The notes: generated by a model from the letters alone, not told the origin. DNA of 64,000 bases from Nonomuraea maritima (GCF_900100395.1 NZ_FNFB01000010.1:121780-185779); one strand, 5' to 3'. Counted from the first letter of the stretch, positions 1 to 8,377 are shown. A program made the numbers and translations.

Positions 1-288
1 GAGTACGCCTGGGCGCGGGCAGGGGCCGAGATCGGCACCACCACGCACGAGCAGTGGCGTTCCGGCGTACGCGTCCCGAAGGAGCACGTCCAGCCGGGAG
101 ATCTCGTCTTCTACGACAGCAACCCGAAGAGCCGCGGCCCCGAGCACGTGGGGATCGCCCTGGACACCGCCCGGATCGTGCACGCCCCGCACACCGGCGA
201 GGTCGTCCGGATCGAGGCCCTGGAACGACGGACGCTCATGGGCGTGGTCCGTCCCACCGGAAGAGCCACCGACCTCACCCGAGGCTGA
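1..288 (+). CDS. NlpC/P60 family cell-wall hydrolase, C-terminal part (start outside window)
   Basis: The open frame runs from base 1 to a TGA at 286-288 and encodes the last 95 residues. What is visible is the second half of an NlpC/P60 papain-like domain: QPGDLVFYD, then the catalytic-His segment EHVGIALD, then HAPHTGEVVRIEAL. The nucleophilic Cys would lie upstream. The family cuts D-gamma-glutamyl-diaminopimelate bonds in peptidoglycan stem peptides and acts outside the membrane. The protein resembles the complete NlpC/P60 gene at 38434-39459 (same HVG and HAPxTGxVVRI motifs), so the two are paralogues in the same region. Confidence 0.85.
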   Translation, partial: EYAWARAGAEIGTTTHEQWRSGVRVPKEHVQPGDLVFYDSNPKSRGPEHVGIALDTARIVHAPHTGEVVRIEALERRTLMGVVRPTGRATDLTRG

Positions 289-604
289 CCGGCCGAGCCA
301 GCGTGTCACCGGTGTCCCGCAGGTCGGTGCCGGGAAGGATGAAGGGAACGCTGCCGCCCGCCGCAAGGCGGCCGGGCGCCGAAACCGGGGACGCGCAGTC
401 CGCCCACGGTGACGGCCGCGCCTGCGGGCCCGGGTCGTGCCGGTGTGCTCGAGACGCAGGCGTACGGTGACGTGCCCGGTCTCGCGGTCGGAGGGCAGGG
501 CGCGGACAGCGGGGTGTGCGGCGTGGTGAACGGTTCGTTACTTGACAGCATGCTGTCTACCTGACAACAGGCTGTCCACAGATTCCCGTGCGAGGATAGG
601 CGGC
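289..604. other. Intergenic region, no gene
   Basis: No frame here has a start, ribosome-binding site and recognisable protein. The frames that are open are arginine/proline-rich shadows. The only clear signals are two operator-like palindromes just before the NERD gene, listed separately. Confidence 0.6.
544..576. promoter_or_regulatory. Two tandem GACA...TGTC palindromes (candidate operators) upstream of the NERD-pseudokinase gene
   Basis: A perfect 14-base palindrome GACAGCATGCTGTC lies at 544-557. A second, imperfect copy GACAACAGGCTGTC (outer GACA and TGTC intact) lies at 563-576. Centre-to-centre spacing is 19 bases, about two helical turns, which suits two dimers side by side. The sites end 28 bases before the ATG at 605, and a TTGACA hexamer overlaps the first site. 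Repressor operators are the simplest reading. The cognate regulator is not identifiable here. Confidence 0.55.
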
Positions 605-1951
605 ATGGCAGAGATCGTCGGCGGAGGACGTCCGGTCAACGACGCGGAGCGGCGTGTGATCGCCTACCTGCGCGACCACGCCCCGGCCGACTGGCTGCTG
701 CTCCACAACATCGAGGTGCCGCGCGGGCACGACGTGTTCGAGGTCGACCTCATCGTGCTGACCGGCCACTCGCTCGTGGTGGTCGACGTCAAGGGCACCC
801 GCGGCCGCATCGAGGTGTCGGGCTCGCGCTGGTTCCCGCCGCGCCGCGAGGCGTTCGGCTCGCCGGTGACGAAGCTGCGCGGCACGGCCAAGGCGCTCAA
901 GGGCCTGCTCGTCTCGAAGGCCACGCAGCTCGAACGCGTCTACGTCGACAGCCTGGTGGTGCTCACCTCCCCCGACGCCGAGCTGGTCGACCAGGTCGGG
1001 CGCGACGCGGTCAACGTCACCGACATGCCCCGGCTGATCGACACCCTGAGCGACGTCTCCCGGGTCAGGCGCGGCTGCAGCCCCGAGATCCGGCCGTACA
1101 TGACGGCGGTTCTCGACGCGCTCAACCAGAGCGTCCGGCGCAGCACCGCGCCGCCCAGGTTCGGCAACTGGGAGGTCGAGGAGCAGCTGGGCGGCGACTC
1201 GAAGGTCACCGAATACCGAGCCTTCAACGCCACGCTCCCCGGCAGCGAGACCGTGCTGCTGCGGGTCTACCAGGCCGACCCGCTGGCCGACAACGAGTCG
1301 CGCGCGGCCGAGCGTCAGCGCATCGCCAACGCCTACCAGACGCTGGCCCAGATCCCGCCCCACCCGTGCGTGGTGCGCTCGCGCGACTTCTTCGCGATCG
1401 ACGACGAGAGCCGGTTCGTGCTGGTGCTCGACGACGTCCACGGCCAGGCGCTGCACCTGTCGCTGGGTCAGGGCGCCCGGCTGGGCGTCATCCAGGACCT
1501 CCTGCGCGGGCTCGCGCACGCGCACGCCAACGGCGTCATCCACCGGGCGCTGACCCCCGCCGCGGTGCTCGTCACCGACGACGGGCACGCGGTGCTGACC
1601 GGCTTCGACTACGCCAAGCCGGGGCCGCGCAACTACACGCTGGTCCACGAGCTGGGCAACGTGCTCGACGCCCACTACGTCGCCCCCGAGTGTCACGAGC
1701 GGCCCGACCAGATGAGCACCGCCTCCGACGTGTACGCGGCCGGCGTGATCGCCTACCAGCTCCTCACGGGCCACCTGCCGACCAGCTCCGACGCCCAGGG
1801 CCCCGACGTGCCCGAGATCGTCCGCCGGATGCTCGACCACTCCCCGGGCAAGCGGCCGGGCGCGGCCGAGGCGCTTGAGGCGCTGGAGGGCATCCCCGCG
1901 CAGGAGTCGCGGCTGATGCGTCTCGTCCGCCGCATCGTCTCCAAGCCCTGA
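605..1951 (+). CDS. NERD-domain protein fused to a degenerate protein kinase (pseudokinase)
   Basis: This is a 448-residue protein. The N-terminal ~120 residues form a NERD (nuclease-related) domain with VFEVDLIVL (Asp48) and VVVDVKGT (Asp61, Lys63), the D...DxK pattern of restriction-endonuclease-like nucleases. Residues ~187-440 have a protein-kinase fold, but catalytic positions are lost: the VAIK lysine is Arg220, HRD is His-Arg-Ala (313-315), and DFG reads GFD (333-335). The APE-like VAPE and SDVYAAGV motifs persist. PglW of BREX/Pgl phage-resistance systems also joins NERD to a kinase but is far longer, and no pgl genes are in this window. A nuclease gated by a nucleotide-binding or scaffold pseudokinase is an inference. 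The start is ATG at 605; in-frame upstream codons overlap the operators. Confidence 0.8.
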   Translation: MAEIVGGGRPVNDAERRVIAYLRDHAPADWLLLHNIEVPRGHDVFEVDLIVLTGHSLVVVDVKGTRGRIEVSGSRWFPPRREAFGSPVTKLRGTAKALKGLLVSKATQLERVYVDSLVVLTSPDAELVDQVGRDAVNVTDMPRLIDTLSDVSRVRRGCSPEIRPYMTAVLDALNQSVRRSTAPPRFGNWEVEEQLGGDSKVTEYRAFNATLPGSETVLLRVYQADPLADNESRAAERQRIANAYQTLAQIPPHPCVVRSRDFFAIDDESRFVLVLDDVHGQALHLSLGQGARLGVIQDLLRGLAHAHANGVIHRALTPAAVLVTDDGHAVLTGFDYAKPGPRNYTLVHELGNVLDAHYVAPECHERPDQMSTASDVYAAGVIAYQLLTGHLPTSSDAQGPDVPEIVRRMLDHSPGKRPGAAEALEALEGIPAQESRLMRLVRRIVSKP

Positions 1952-1987
1952 CGGACGTCCGTGGCCCGGCAGTCAGGTTGACCGTAT

Positions 1988-2455
1988 ATGGTCGGCAACG
2001 CACCCGAAAAACGTCCGGATGACCTGGAGAGATCTCACGAAGAGCAGCAGCAGGCGATGAAGGCGACGAGGACACACGTTGTCGAGGAGTTCGACGGCAC
2101 CGCTGCCGCCGTCGGCGACGCCCGCGCGTGGGCGGTGTCGCGTCTTCCCGCCGGCTGCTCCCGGGCCGACGACGTCGCCGTCGTCGTGAGCGAGCTCGCC
2201 ACCAACGCCGTGCTGCACTCCGCGAGCGGGCATCGGTGCGCCACCTTCCGTGTACGCCTCGACCTCGCCCCCGGCGAGGTGACGATCTCCGTGACCGACC
2301 GCGGCGCGGCGGCCGCCTCGGCGCCGCGGCTGACCGACGAGGGCGGCTGGGGCCTGCTGATCGTACGGAATCTCGCCGACTCCTACGAGGAGACCGTCGA
2401 ACCGACCGTTCGTACGGCCGCGTGCCGCATCGTGTGGAGCACTAGACCGGGTTGA
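1988..2455 (+). CDS. ATP-binding protein, anti-sigma-factor (RsbW/SpoIIAB-like) HATPase family
   Basis: 155 residues from the ATG at 1988. An alternative ATG at 2057 gives 132 residues and fits the usual family start better; neither has a strong ribosome-binding site. The GHKL ATPase signature is visible: N-box ELATNAVLHS, a DRG (G1) element and GGWGLLIVRNL (G2). Stand-alone domains of this type are abundant in actinomycetes. They act as anti-sigma regulators that bind or phosphorylate sigma/anti-anti-sigma partners. No sigma or STAS partner is adjacent. The 3' end overlaps the convergent lipoprotein gene by 14 bases. Confidence 0.8.
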   Translation: MVGNAPEKRPDDLERSHEEQQQAMKATRTHVVEEFDGTAAAVGDARAWAVSRLPAGCSRADDVAVVVSELATNAVLHSASGHRCATFRVRLDLAPGEVTISVTDRGAAAASAPRLTDEGGWGLLIVRNLADSYEETVEPTVRTAACRIVWSTRPG

Positions 2456-3248
2456 TCGTGTCGAGGACGTCGATCACGTACAGCGCCGGGCTCTCTCCCG
2501 CGACCGCCACGGCCACGGCCACGCGGCACCCCACCCGCTGCCCCGTGAGGGCGTCGAGCCAGGCCGCGGGCACCGCGCCTTCCTTCAGTGTGAACGCGCT
2601 GGGCCCGCCGCGCCTGTAGGAGGAGTCGACGACGGTCCTGCCGGGCCACGACGCGGCCACGTACTGGACGATCACCTTCGAGCCAGGGGCGATCGTCCGG
2701 CCCGAGCCGTCGATGAGGATGCGCCCCGGCTCCCCCGGCGCGAGGTCGGACGGGACGACCGGCAGGGTGCGCCCGACGAGCCGGGCGTCCGCCGGGTAGC
2801 CGCCGAGGATGTCGAAGACGACCACGAGCGTGTCGGCACGCGTGACGCCGGTGCGCGGCACGTCCGGCCCGAGCGCCTCGGCGGCCGGGCTGACGAGCAG
2901 GACCCGGCTGCCCGCCGGACGGCCGATGAGCGACCGCCGCCAGGTCTCCGGCACCTGCCTGCCGTCGAGGACCACGGTGGCGGGCCGGCTGTCGTACGTG
3001 CTCATGTACGGCTCGTTGCCGGCCCAGCGGCGGACGTCGACGTCGGCGAGCACCACGTCTCCCGCGGCCGTGGGCCGCCCGCCGCCGACCGACAGCACGG
3101 TGATGCGCGGCGTACGTCCGGGAGCGCCGCTGGGGATGGTGACCTTCGGCCTGCTGCCGAAGGCGCCGATGACGACGGGTTGCGTGCCGCCCTGCGGCAC
3201 GCCGCACGAGGCGGCGAGCATGAGGAGGGCGGGCCAGTACAGACGCAC
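2442..3248 (-). CDS. FKBP-type peptidyl-prolyl isomerase-like lipoprotein
   Basis: 268 residues. The start is set at GTG 3248 because AGGAGG sits seven bases upstream; the longer frame to 3290 lacks such a signal. The N-terminus is a short hydrophobic signal (RLYWPALLMLAASC) with a lipobox-like Cys. The rest looks like two FKBP-type halves. The C-terminal one contains GSKVIVQYVA, a VDSSYRRG segment and GQRVGCRVAVAVA, typical of FKBP folding catalysts. Such lipoproteins assist protein folding at the outer face of the membrane. Active-site aromatic residues were not checked, so isomerase activity is uncertain. Confidence 0.7.
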   Translation of the reverse strand: MRLYWPALLMLAASCGVPQGGTQPVVIGAFGSRPKVTIPSGAPGRTPRITVLSVGGGRPTAAGDVVLADVDVRRWAGNEPYMSTYDSRPATVVLDGRQVPETWRRSLIGRPAGSRVLLVSPAAEALGPDVPRTGVTRADTLVVVFDILGGYPADARLVGRTLPVVPSDLAPGEPGRILIDGSGRTIAPGSKVIVQYVAASWPGRTVVDSSYRRGGPSAFTLKEGAVPAAWLDALTGQRVGCRVAVAVAVAGESPALYVIDVLDTINPV

Positions 3249-3331
3249 GATTGACCTCCTGATCCGTTTCTGTTGCCTGGGTCGGTGCAAGGGAAGCCGC
3301 GTCCGGCGCCATCACCCGGCAAACTGTCTCC

Positions 3332-4378
3332 GTGAGCAAGCCGAACCTGGCGCGCCGGGTCGCCGAGGCGGCCGAGATCGCGCTGACCGCCCGCAAGTAC
3401 GTGACGTTCATCGACGTGGTCACGGGGCTGCGCTGGCTGCACTCGCGGCACGTCGACACCTGGCGGCAGGGCCGGGTGACCACGCTGGCCGAGCTGGCCG
3501 CCGTCGACGAGGACCGCCTGCTCACCACGGCGCAGCTGCTGCGCGAGTGGGCCGTGGCCAAGGGCCTCAAGCCGATGGAGACGCCGTACGTCGCGGGCAC
3601 CCGCGACAGGAAGGAGCTGCGTTTCACCTCCGGGCCCGCGCAGGAGCCGTTCCGGGTGCACTGGCTCTCGCCCGATCTCGGCGAGGCACGGGTCCGCCGG
3701 CTGGCCGAGGCGCAGAGCAAGGCGCCCGACCTGGTGGCGGTGGCCTCGCTCGACGCCTGGACGTGCGCCTCCTGCGCCGACACCGGCCCCTACCTGATCA
3801 TGGAGGACGACCGGCCGCACTGCCTGACCTGCGCCGATCTCGACCATCTGGTGTTCCTGCCGTCCGGGAACGCGGCACTGAGCCGCCGGGCCAAGCAGGA
3901 GAGCGGGCTGTCGGCGGTGGTCGTGCGGTTCAACCGGCGGCGCAAGGTCTACCAGCGGGTCGGCGTCCTGGTAGAGGAGGCGGCTCTCGCAGCCGCCGAG
4001 GAGCGCTGTCTCGCCGACGAGGAGGCGCGGCTGCGCCGCCGTGAGCGCGACCGGGTCCGCAGGGAGGAGCAGGACGTCGAGTTCCAGGGCCGGATGGCCG
4101 CCGAGATCGCGCGGCTCTTCCCCGGCTGCCCGCCGGAGCGGGCACTGGAGATCGCCGGGCACGCCGCCCAGCGCGGCAGCGGCCGGGTGGGCCGTACGGC
4201 GGCGGCGAAGGCGCTCGACGAGAACGCCATCACCCTCGCCGTCGTCGCCTCGGTCCGCCACCTCGACACCGACTACGACCGCCTGCTCATGGCCGGTGTG
4301 CCCCGGGCGGAGGCCCGCGACCGCATCAGGCAGGCCATCGACGACAAACTCACCGAGTTCCGGACACCGCCCCGTTGA
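3332..4378 (+). CDS. DUF2293 domain-containing protein
   Basis: 348 residues from a GTG start. The C-terminal part (about 250-345) carries the DUF2293 pattern: ARLFPGCPPERALEIAGHA, GSGRVGRTA and VRHLDTDYDRLLMAG. The middle has two Cys pairs (CASC near 147 and CLTC near 168) that may bind zinc, followed by a charged helical stretch. Function is unknown; DUF2293 proteins are common in actinomycetes and fungi. The gene is divergent from the FKBP lipoprotein, with 83 bases between their starts. Confidence 0.75.
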   Translation: MSKPNLARRVAEAAEIALTARKYVTFIDVVTGLRWLHSRHVDTWRQGRVTTLAELAAVDEDRLLTTAQLLREWAVAKGLKPMETPYVAGTRDRKELRFTSGPAQEPFRVHWLSPDLGEARVRRLAEAQSKAPDLVAVASLDAWTCASCADTGPYLIMEDDRPHCLTCADLDHLVFLPSGNAALSRRAKQESGLSAVVVRFNRRRKVYQRVGVLVEEAALAAAEERCLADEEARLRRRERDRVRREEQDVEFQGRMAAEIARLFPGCPPERALEIAGHAAQRGSGRVGRTAAAKALDENAITLAVVASVRHLDTDYDRLLMAGVPRAEARDRIRQAIDDKLTEFRTPPR

Positions 4379-4388
4379 TGTCGAAAGC

Positions 4389-4619
4389 ATGAGCGGCTGG
4401 CAGGACGTACGTGAGCAGATGCGCGCGTTCGCGCACGGGCACGCGCTCAGCGTCGCGGGCGCCGCGCCCAGCCGCTACGGCCTGGGCAGGTCGGGCTGGG
4501 TCACGGTGCCGTTCGAGACGGAGCTGCCCGAGCTCGGCGTCCTGCTCGACCGGGTCGAGGAGAGCTACCGGACGATCGCCCGGAAACGAGCGATCGCCCG
4601 GCTCGACGAGGTCAGGTGA
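4389..4619 (+). CDS. Small conserved-looking protein of unknown function
   Basis: 76 residues from an ATG ten bases after the DUF2293 stop, so probably co-transcribed. It contains SRYGLGRSGWVTVPF and a C-terminal SYRTIARKRAIARL helix. This ending recalls the last helix of YjbR/MmcQ-like proteins, but the similarity is weak and no function is assigned. Its last 8 bases overlap the convergent kynureninase gene. Confidence 0.6.
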   Translation: MSGWQDVREQMRAFAHGHALSVAGAAPSRYGLGRSGWVTVPFETELPELGVLLDRVEESYRTIARKRAIARLDEVR

Positions 4620-5808
4620 CGGCGAGGCGCCGGGCGTACTTCTCGTCGCGCCAGAGCTCCTTGCCGAGCACCTCCAGCACCGTGGCGGCGGCGTCGTGGA
4701 CGTCGGTGTAGCTGGTGTAGAGCGGCGCGAAGCCGAACCTGAGGATGTCGGGCGCGCGGAAGTCGCCGTGCACGCCGTGGTCGATGAGCGCCCGCATCAC
4801 GGGGTAGCCGTCGGGGTGGCGGTAGCTCACCTGGCTGCCCCGCGCCTCGGGGTCGGCGGGCGAGACGAGTTCGAGCGCGTCGCCGACCAGCTCGACGAAC
4901 AGCGACGTCAGGGCCTTGCTCTTGGCCCTGACCTGCGCCATGGGCACGCGTTCCCAGATGTCGAGCGCCGCGTCAAGGGCGGCGAACGACACCACGTGCG
5001 GCGTGCTCACCGCGAACCGCCTGATGCCCTCGGCCGGGCGGAAATCGGTCTCGAACGCGAACGGCTCGGCGTGGCCGAACCAGCCGGACAGCACGTTCTC
5101 GGCGGTCTCGTGGTGGCGCGGGTTGACGTAGAGGTACGCGGGCGCGCCCGGCCCGGCGTTCAGGTACTTGTACGTGCAGCCGACCGCGAAGTCGGCCGCC
5201 GAGACGTCCACCTCCATGACGCCGGCGCTGTGGCACAGGTCCCAGATGATGAGCGCGCCGGCCGCGTGCGCCTCGGCGGTGACGGCCGCGACGTCCTGCC
5301 TGGCGCCCGTACGGTAGTCGACCTCCGACAGCAGCACCACGGCGGCGTCGTCGAAACGGCGTTCGGCGAGGTCGCGCACCTCGTACTCGCCGAGCAGCCC
5401 GGCGAGACCCTGGACGATGTAGTGGTCGGTGGGGAAGTTGTCGGCGTCGGAGACGATCACGCGGCGGTCGGGGCGCAGCTTCAGCGCCGCCGCGAGCGCC
5501 TGGAAGATGGCGATCGAGGTGGTGTTGCCCGCCACGACCTGGCCGGGGCCCACGCCGATCAGCGGGGCGATCCGGTCGCCGACGGTCAGCGGCTGCGCGT
5601 ACCAGCCGGAGGCGTTCCAGCCGCCGACGAGTTTCTTGCCCCATTCGTCCTCGACGGTGCGCCTCACCCGTTCCGCGGTACGCCGTGGCAGCGCGCCCAG
5701 CGAGTTGCCGACCAGGTAGACGACGCCTTCGGGCAGTACGAACTCGTCCCTGAAGGCCCGCAGCGGGTCGGCGGCGTCGAGGGCGAGGCAGTGGTCGCGA
5801 TCTGGCAC
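4612..5808 (-). CDS. kynU: Kynureninase
   Basis: A 398-residue PLP enzyme of fold type I, the usual size for kynureninase. It hydrolyses L-kynurenine or 3-hydroxykynurenine to (hydroxy)anthranilate and alanine in tryptophan degradation or in precursor supply for secondary metabolites. Visible features are YLVGNSLGALP near the N-terminus, GNTTSIAIFQALAAAL (cofactor-phosphate region), IIWDLCHSAG with the PLP-ring Asp190, and CTYKYLNAGPGAPA with Lys214. The GTG start has GGGAG eight bases upstream. The keto-acid hydratase gene lies 52 bases upstream on the same strand. Tryptophan dioxygenase and formamidase are not in the window. Confidence 0.93.
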   Translation of the reverse strand: MPDRDHCLALDAADPLRAFRDEFVLPEGVVYLVGNSLGALPRRTAERVRRTVEDEWGKKLVGGWNASGWYAQPLTVGDRIAPLIGVGPGQVVAGNTTSIAIFQALAAALKLRPDRRVIVSDADNFPTDHYIVQGLAGLLGEYEVRDLAERRFDDAAVVLLSEVDYRTGARQDVAAVTAEAHAAGALIIWDLCHSAGVMEVDVSAADFAVGCTYKYLNAGPGAPAYLYVNPRHHETAENVLSGWFGHAEPFAFETDFRPAEGIRRFAVSTPHVVSFAALDAALDIWERVPMAQVRAKSKALTSLFVELVGDALELVSPADPEARGSQVSYRHPDGYPVMRALIDHGVHGDFRAPDILRFGFAPLYTSYTDVHDAAATVLEVLGKELWRDEKYARRLAVT

Positions 5809-5860
5809 CTGAGCTACTCCCGTGGCTTTGTCCCTTTTAACCCCATTGTCCCGCGCCGGG

Positions 5861-6658
5861 TCACGCGGCGAACACCGCCCGTACCGTGCCGAGCCCCTCG
5901 ACGCGCGCCTCGAACACCTCGCCAGGCCCGACCGGCACGACGGGCCCGAGCGCCCCGGTCAGCACCACGTCGCCGGCCCGCAGCGGACGGTCGGTACGCC
6001 CCAGCCTGGTGGCCAGCCAGACGGCGGCGTTCAGCGGGTTGCCCAGGCACGCCTCGCCCGACCCGGCCGAGACCCGCTCGCCGTCGCGCGTCATCGTCAT
6101 CGTCGCGGCCCGCAGGTCGAGCCCGGAGAGCGGCATCGGCGTGCCGCCCAGCACGAACGCCCCGGCGGAGGCGTTGTCGGCGACCGTGTCGGCCAGGGTG
6201 ATGTCCCAGTCGGCGACGCGCGAGTCGGCGATCTCGATGGCGGGCAGGGCGAACTCCACGGCCCTGACCATGTCGGCCATGGTGAAGGGGCCGCCCACCA
6301 GGTCGCGGCCGAGAACCAGGGCGACCTCGGCCTCGGCGCGCGGCTGCAGGAACCCCTCGATCGGGATGGGCAGCCCGTCGCCGTGGCACATGTCGGCGAA
6401 CAGCATGCCGTGGTCGGGCTGGTCGACGCCCATCTGCCGCTGGATCAGCGGGTTCGTCATGCCGATCTTCCGGCCGACCGGTCTCCTGCCCGCGTCGAGC
6501 GCGCGTCTCGTGGAGATCTCCTGTACGGCGTACGCGTCGGCCTCGGTGCCGACCAGGTCCCTGACCGGCGCGCACGGCTTGCCAGAACGCACCGCCTCGG
6601 CGAGCCGGTCGGCGGCCTGCGCGTGTACGTCCACCGCCTGGGACCATTCGTCCTGCAT
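5861..6658 (-). CDS. 2-oxopent-4-enoate hydratase / 4-oxalocrotonate decarboxylase family protein
   Basis: 265 residues, fumarylacetoacetase-like fold. The start is ATG 6658, with GGGAG eight bases upstream. Motifs include GRKIGMTN, RAEAEVALVLGRDL and AIEIADSRVADW (metal-binding Glu/Glu/Asp set), and a C-terminal GDVVLTGALGP. Family members hydrate 2-hydroxypenta-2,4-dienoate or decarboxylate 4-oxalocrotonate in aromatic meta-cleavage pathways. It sits upstream of kynU on the same strand, so catabolism of kynurenine-derived aromatics is plausible, but no ring-cleavage dioxygenase is present. Hydratase and decarboxylase cannot be told apart from sequence alone. Confidence 0.85.
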   Translation of the reverse strand: MQDEWSQAVDVHAQAADRLAEAVRSGKPCAPVRDLVGTEADAYAVQEISTRRALDAGRRPVGRKIGMTNPLIQRQMGVDQPDHGMLFADMCHGDGLPIPIEGFLQPRAEAEVALVLGRDLVGGPFTMADMVRAVEFALPAIEIADSRVADWDITLADTVADNASAGAFVLGGTPMPLSGLDLRAATMTMTRDGERVSAGSGEACLGNPLNAAVWLATRLGRTDRPLRAGDVVLTGALGPVVPVGPGEVFEARVEGLGTVRAVFAA

Positions 6659-6811
6659 CAGCGTGCTCCCGTCTCGTGGCGTCCGAGCGTCCCGTCCCCC
6701 AGCTTCCCACCACGACCGAACTCCGGCCACCCGGGAGGAAACGGTCACGCGCTGGAGACCTGTCCTGGTGGACAGCTTCCGGTATCCCTTGATCATCGGG
6801 ATCATGGCTCG

Positions 6812-7354
6812 ATGGCGGACACATGGGAATTGTGGGGAAATGTCATTATTGCTGGTACTTTTGCCGCCCTCCTGGCGGTGCCGGCGATCATGGCGCTCTC
6901 CCGCCGCCGCGCCCGCGCCGGGCACGCCGCACCCCTGCGCACGGCTCTCGCCGACGTCGGCATCGCGGTCGGCACCGCCCCGTGGGCCTGGATGATCCTG
7001 ACCCCTTCCGGCGGCCCGTCGGACGTCGGGCTCGTCCCTTCCGGCGACCTCGCCGACCTCGTGGGAGCGCCGTGGGAGACGGTGTTCGTGCAGGTCGGAG
7101 GCAATCTGCTGGTCTTCGCCGCGCTGGGCGCACTGCTTCCCTTACGCAGCCGCGCGATGTCCTCGACGGCCCGCGTCGCGGCCGTCGCCGCCGCGTGCTC
7201 GATCACCGCGGAGGCCCTGCAGTACGTGCTCGACCTGGGCCGGGTCTCGTCCGTGGACGACGTCCTGCTCAACACGGCGGGCGCCGCGATCTTCTCCTTG
7301 GTCACGCGCCGCTGGTGGGCGGGCCGCGATCCGGGCGTGACCGCTTCACGGTAA
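6812..7354 (+). CDS. VanZ-like family membrane protein
   Basis: 180 residues with about four hydrophobic segments. It shows the VanZ-family signatures GNLLVFAALGALLPLR and TAEALQYVLDLGRVSSVDDVLLNTAGA. VanZ of enterococci gives low teicoplanin resistance; most chromosomal homologues have unknown roles in envelope biology. The gene is divergent from the hydratase and stands alone. The ATG at 6812 lacks a strong ribosome-binding site, so the start is moderately sure. Confidence 0.8.
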   Translation: MADTWELWGNVIIAGTFAALLAVPAIMALSRRRARAGHAAPLRTALADVGIAVGTAPWAWMILTPSGGPSDVGLVPSGDLADLVGAPWETVFVQVGGNLLVFAALGALLPLRSRAMSSTARVAAVAAACSITAEALQYVLDLGRVSSVDDVLLNTAGAAIFSLVTRRWWAGRDPGVTASR

Positions 7355-7506
7355 CGGCCGGCTGAAACCCTCCGTGGTTCATCACACAGGCACGATCCGC
7401 TCAAAAGAAGCTCGCGACCAACCTCTGTATCTGTGCGATCGTGGACAAGACGGGGCAAGTTCTCTGGAGACGCCACTACCCGGTTGGTGACAGAGGGTGA
7501 TCAAAG

Positions 7507-8259
7507 TTGTCTGAATCCCCGGTAACCCATGAGTCCCCCATCTATCGACGCATCGCCGACGGCCTCCGCGCCCGGATCCTGTCCGGCGAACTGCGCGACG
7601 GGGACCGACTGCCGGGCGAGAACGCACTGATGGCCGAACACGCGATCGCGCGAGCCACCGCCAGACAGGCGCTTGCCGTGCTCGTCAACGAAGGCCTGGC
7701 GGTGCCCAGACGAGGCTCGGGGGTTTACGTGCGGCTGTTCAAACCGATTCGCAGACACGGCTCACGCCGCCTGTCACGGGAGCAATGGGGACAAGGAAGA
7801 TCCATCTGGGACGCCGACACCCGCGGGCGTGCGTACACCGTGGACCGGGTGGAGGTGACGCGGGAGCGGGCCGGCGAGGACGTGGCGGCGGTCCTGGAGA
7901 GCGCCGAGGTATGGGTGCGTCGCCGCCGCTACTGCATCGACGGGCGACCTGTCCAGCTGGCCACCTCTTACTTCCCCGCCCATCTGGTCGAGGGCAGCGC
8001 CATCACCCTGCCGGAGACCGGCCCCGGCGGCGTCTACGCGCGGCTCGGCGACCTCGGCACCCCGCCGGCCCACTTCACCGAGGAGGTACGCGCCCGCATG
8101 CCGCAACCGCGGGAGGGCGTGCTGCTCGACCTGCCCGGCGGCACCCCGGTGATCGCGGTCTCGCGGACCGCGTACACGGCCGGAGGGGTGCCGGTCGAGC
8201 TCAACGAGATGATCATGGACTCGGCGGCATACGTACTCCAGTACGACTTCGACGCGTAG
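7507..8259 (+). CDS. GntR/HutC-family transcriptional regulator
   Basis: 250 residues. The start is TTG 7507, supported by GAGGG about nine bases upstream. The N-terminal winged helix-turn-helix (about 10-75) has the GntR hallmarks SPIYRRIADGLRARI, GDRLPGENALMAEH, ARATARQALAVLVNEG and PRRGSGVYV. The rest (about 95-245) is a UTRA ligand-binding domain ending in ELNEMIMDSAAYVLQYDF. Such regulators are usually autoregulated repressors released by a small-molecule effector. No metabolic target is adjacent; a small protein gene follows. Confidence 0.9.
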   Translation: MSESPVTHESPIYRRIADGLRARILSGELRDGDRLPGENALMAEHAIARATARQALAVLVNEGLAVPRRGSGVYVRLFKPIRRHGSRRLSREQWGQGRSIWDADTRGRAYTVDRVEVTRERAGEDVAAVLESAEVWVRRRRYCIDGRPVQLATSYFPAHLVEGSAITLPETGPGGVYARLGDLGTPPAHFTEEVRARMPQPREGVLLDLPGGTPVIAVSRTAYTAGGVPVELNEMIMDSAAYVLQYDFDA

Positions 8260-8301
8260 GTCAAGCGGGTAGGTTGACCTACCCGTCACGATCACTTGAA
8301 T

Positions 8302-8311
8302 TCTCTAGAGA
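8302..8311. promoter_or_regulatory. Perfect palindrome TCTCTAGAGA in the leader of the small protein gene
   Basis: This 10-base perfect palindrome lies 67 bases before the ATG at 8378 and just after an AT-rich stretch (ACTTGAATTC). Given the GntR gene immediately upstream it may be an operator, but this rests only on symmetry and position. Confidence 0.35.
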
Positions 8312-8377
8312 GGTGCCGCATCTTCGAAGAGGAAGACGGAAACCTCGCTTGGGGGTCGGCCGGGAAGGATGGCAAAG

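Noticed and set aside
557-1840. Long antisense frame opposite the NERD-pseudokinase
   Set aside because: It mirrors the third-position GC bias of the real gene and encodes no recognisable protein. The same reasoning removed long antisense frames over clpC, ftsH, nadBC and folP.
605-1951. A complete Pgl/BREX type 2 locus around the NERD-kinase
   Set aside because: No PglX methylase, PglZ phosphatase or PglY ATPase lies nearby, and the protein is far shorter than PglW.
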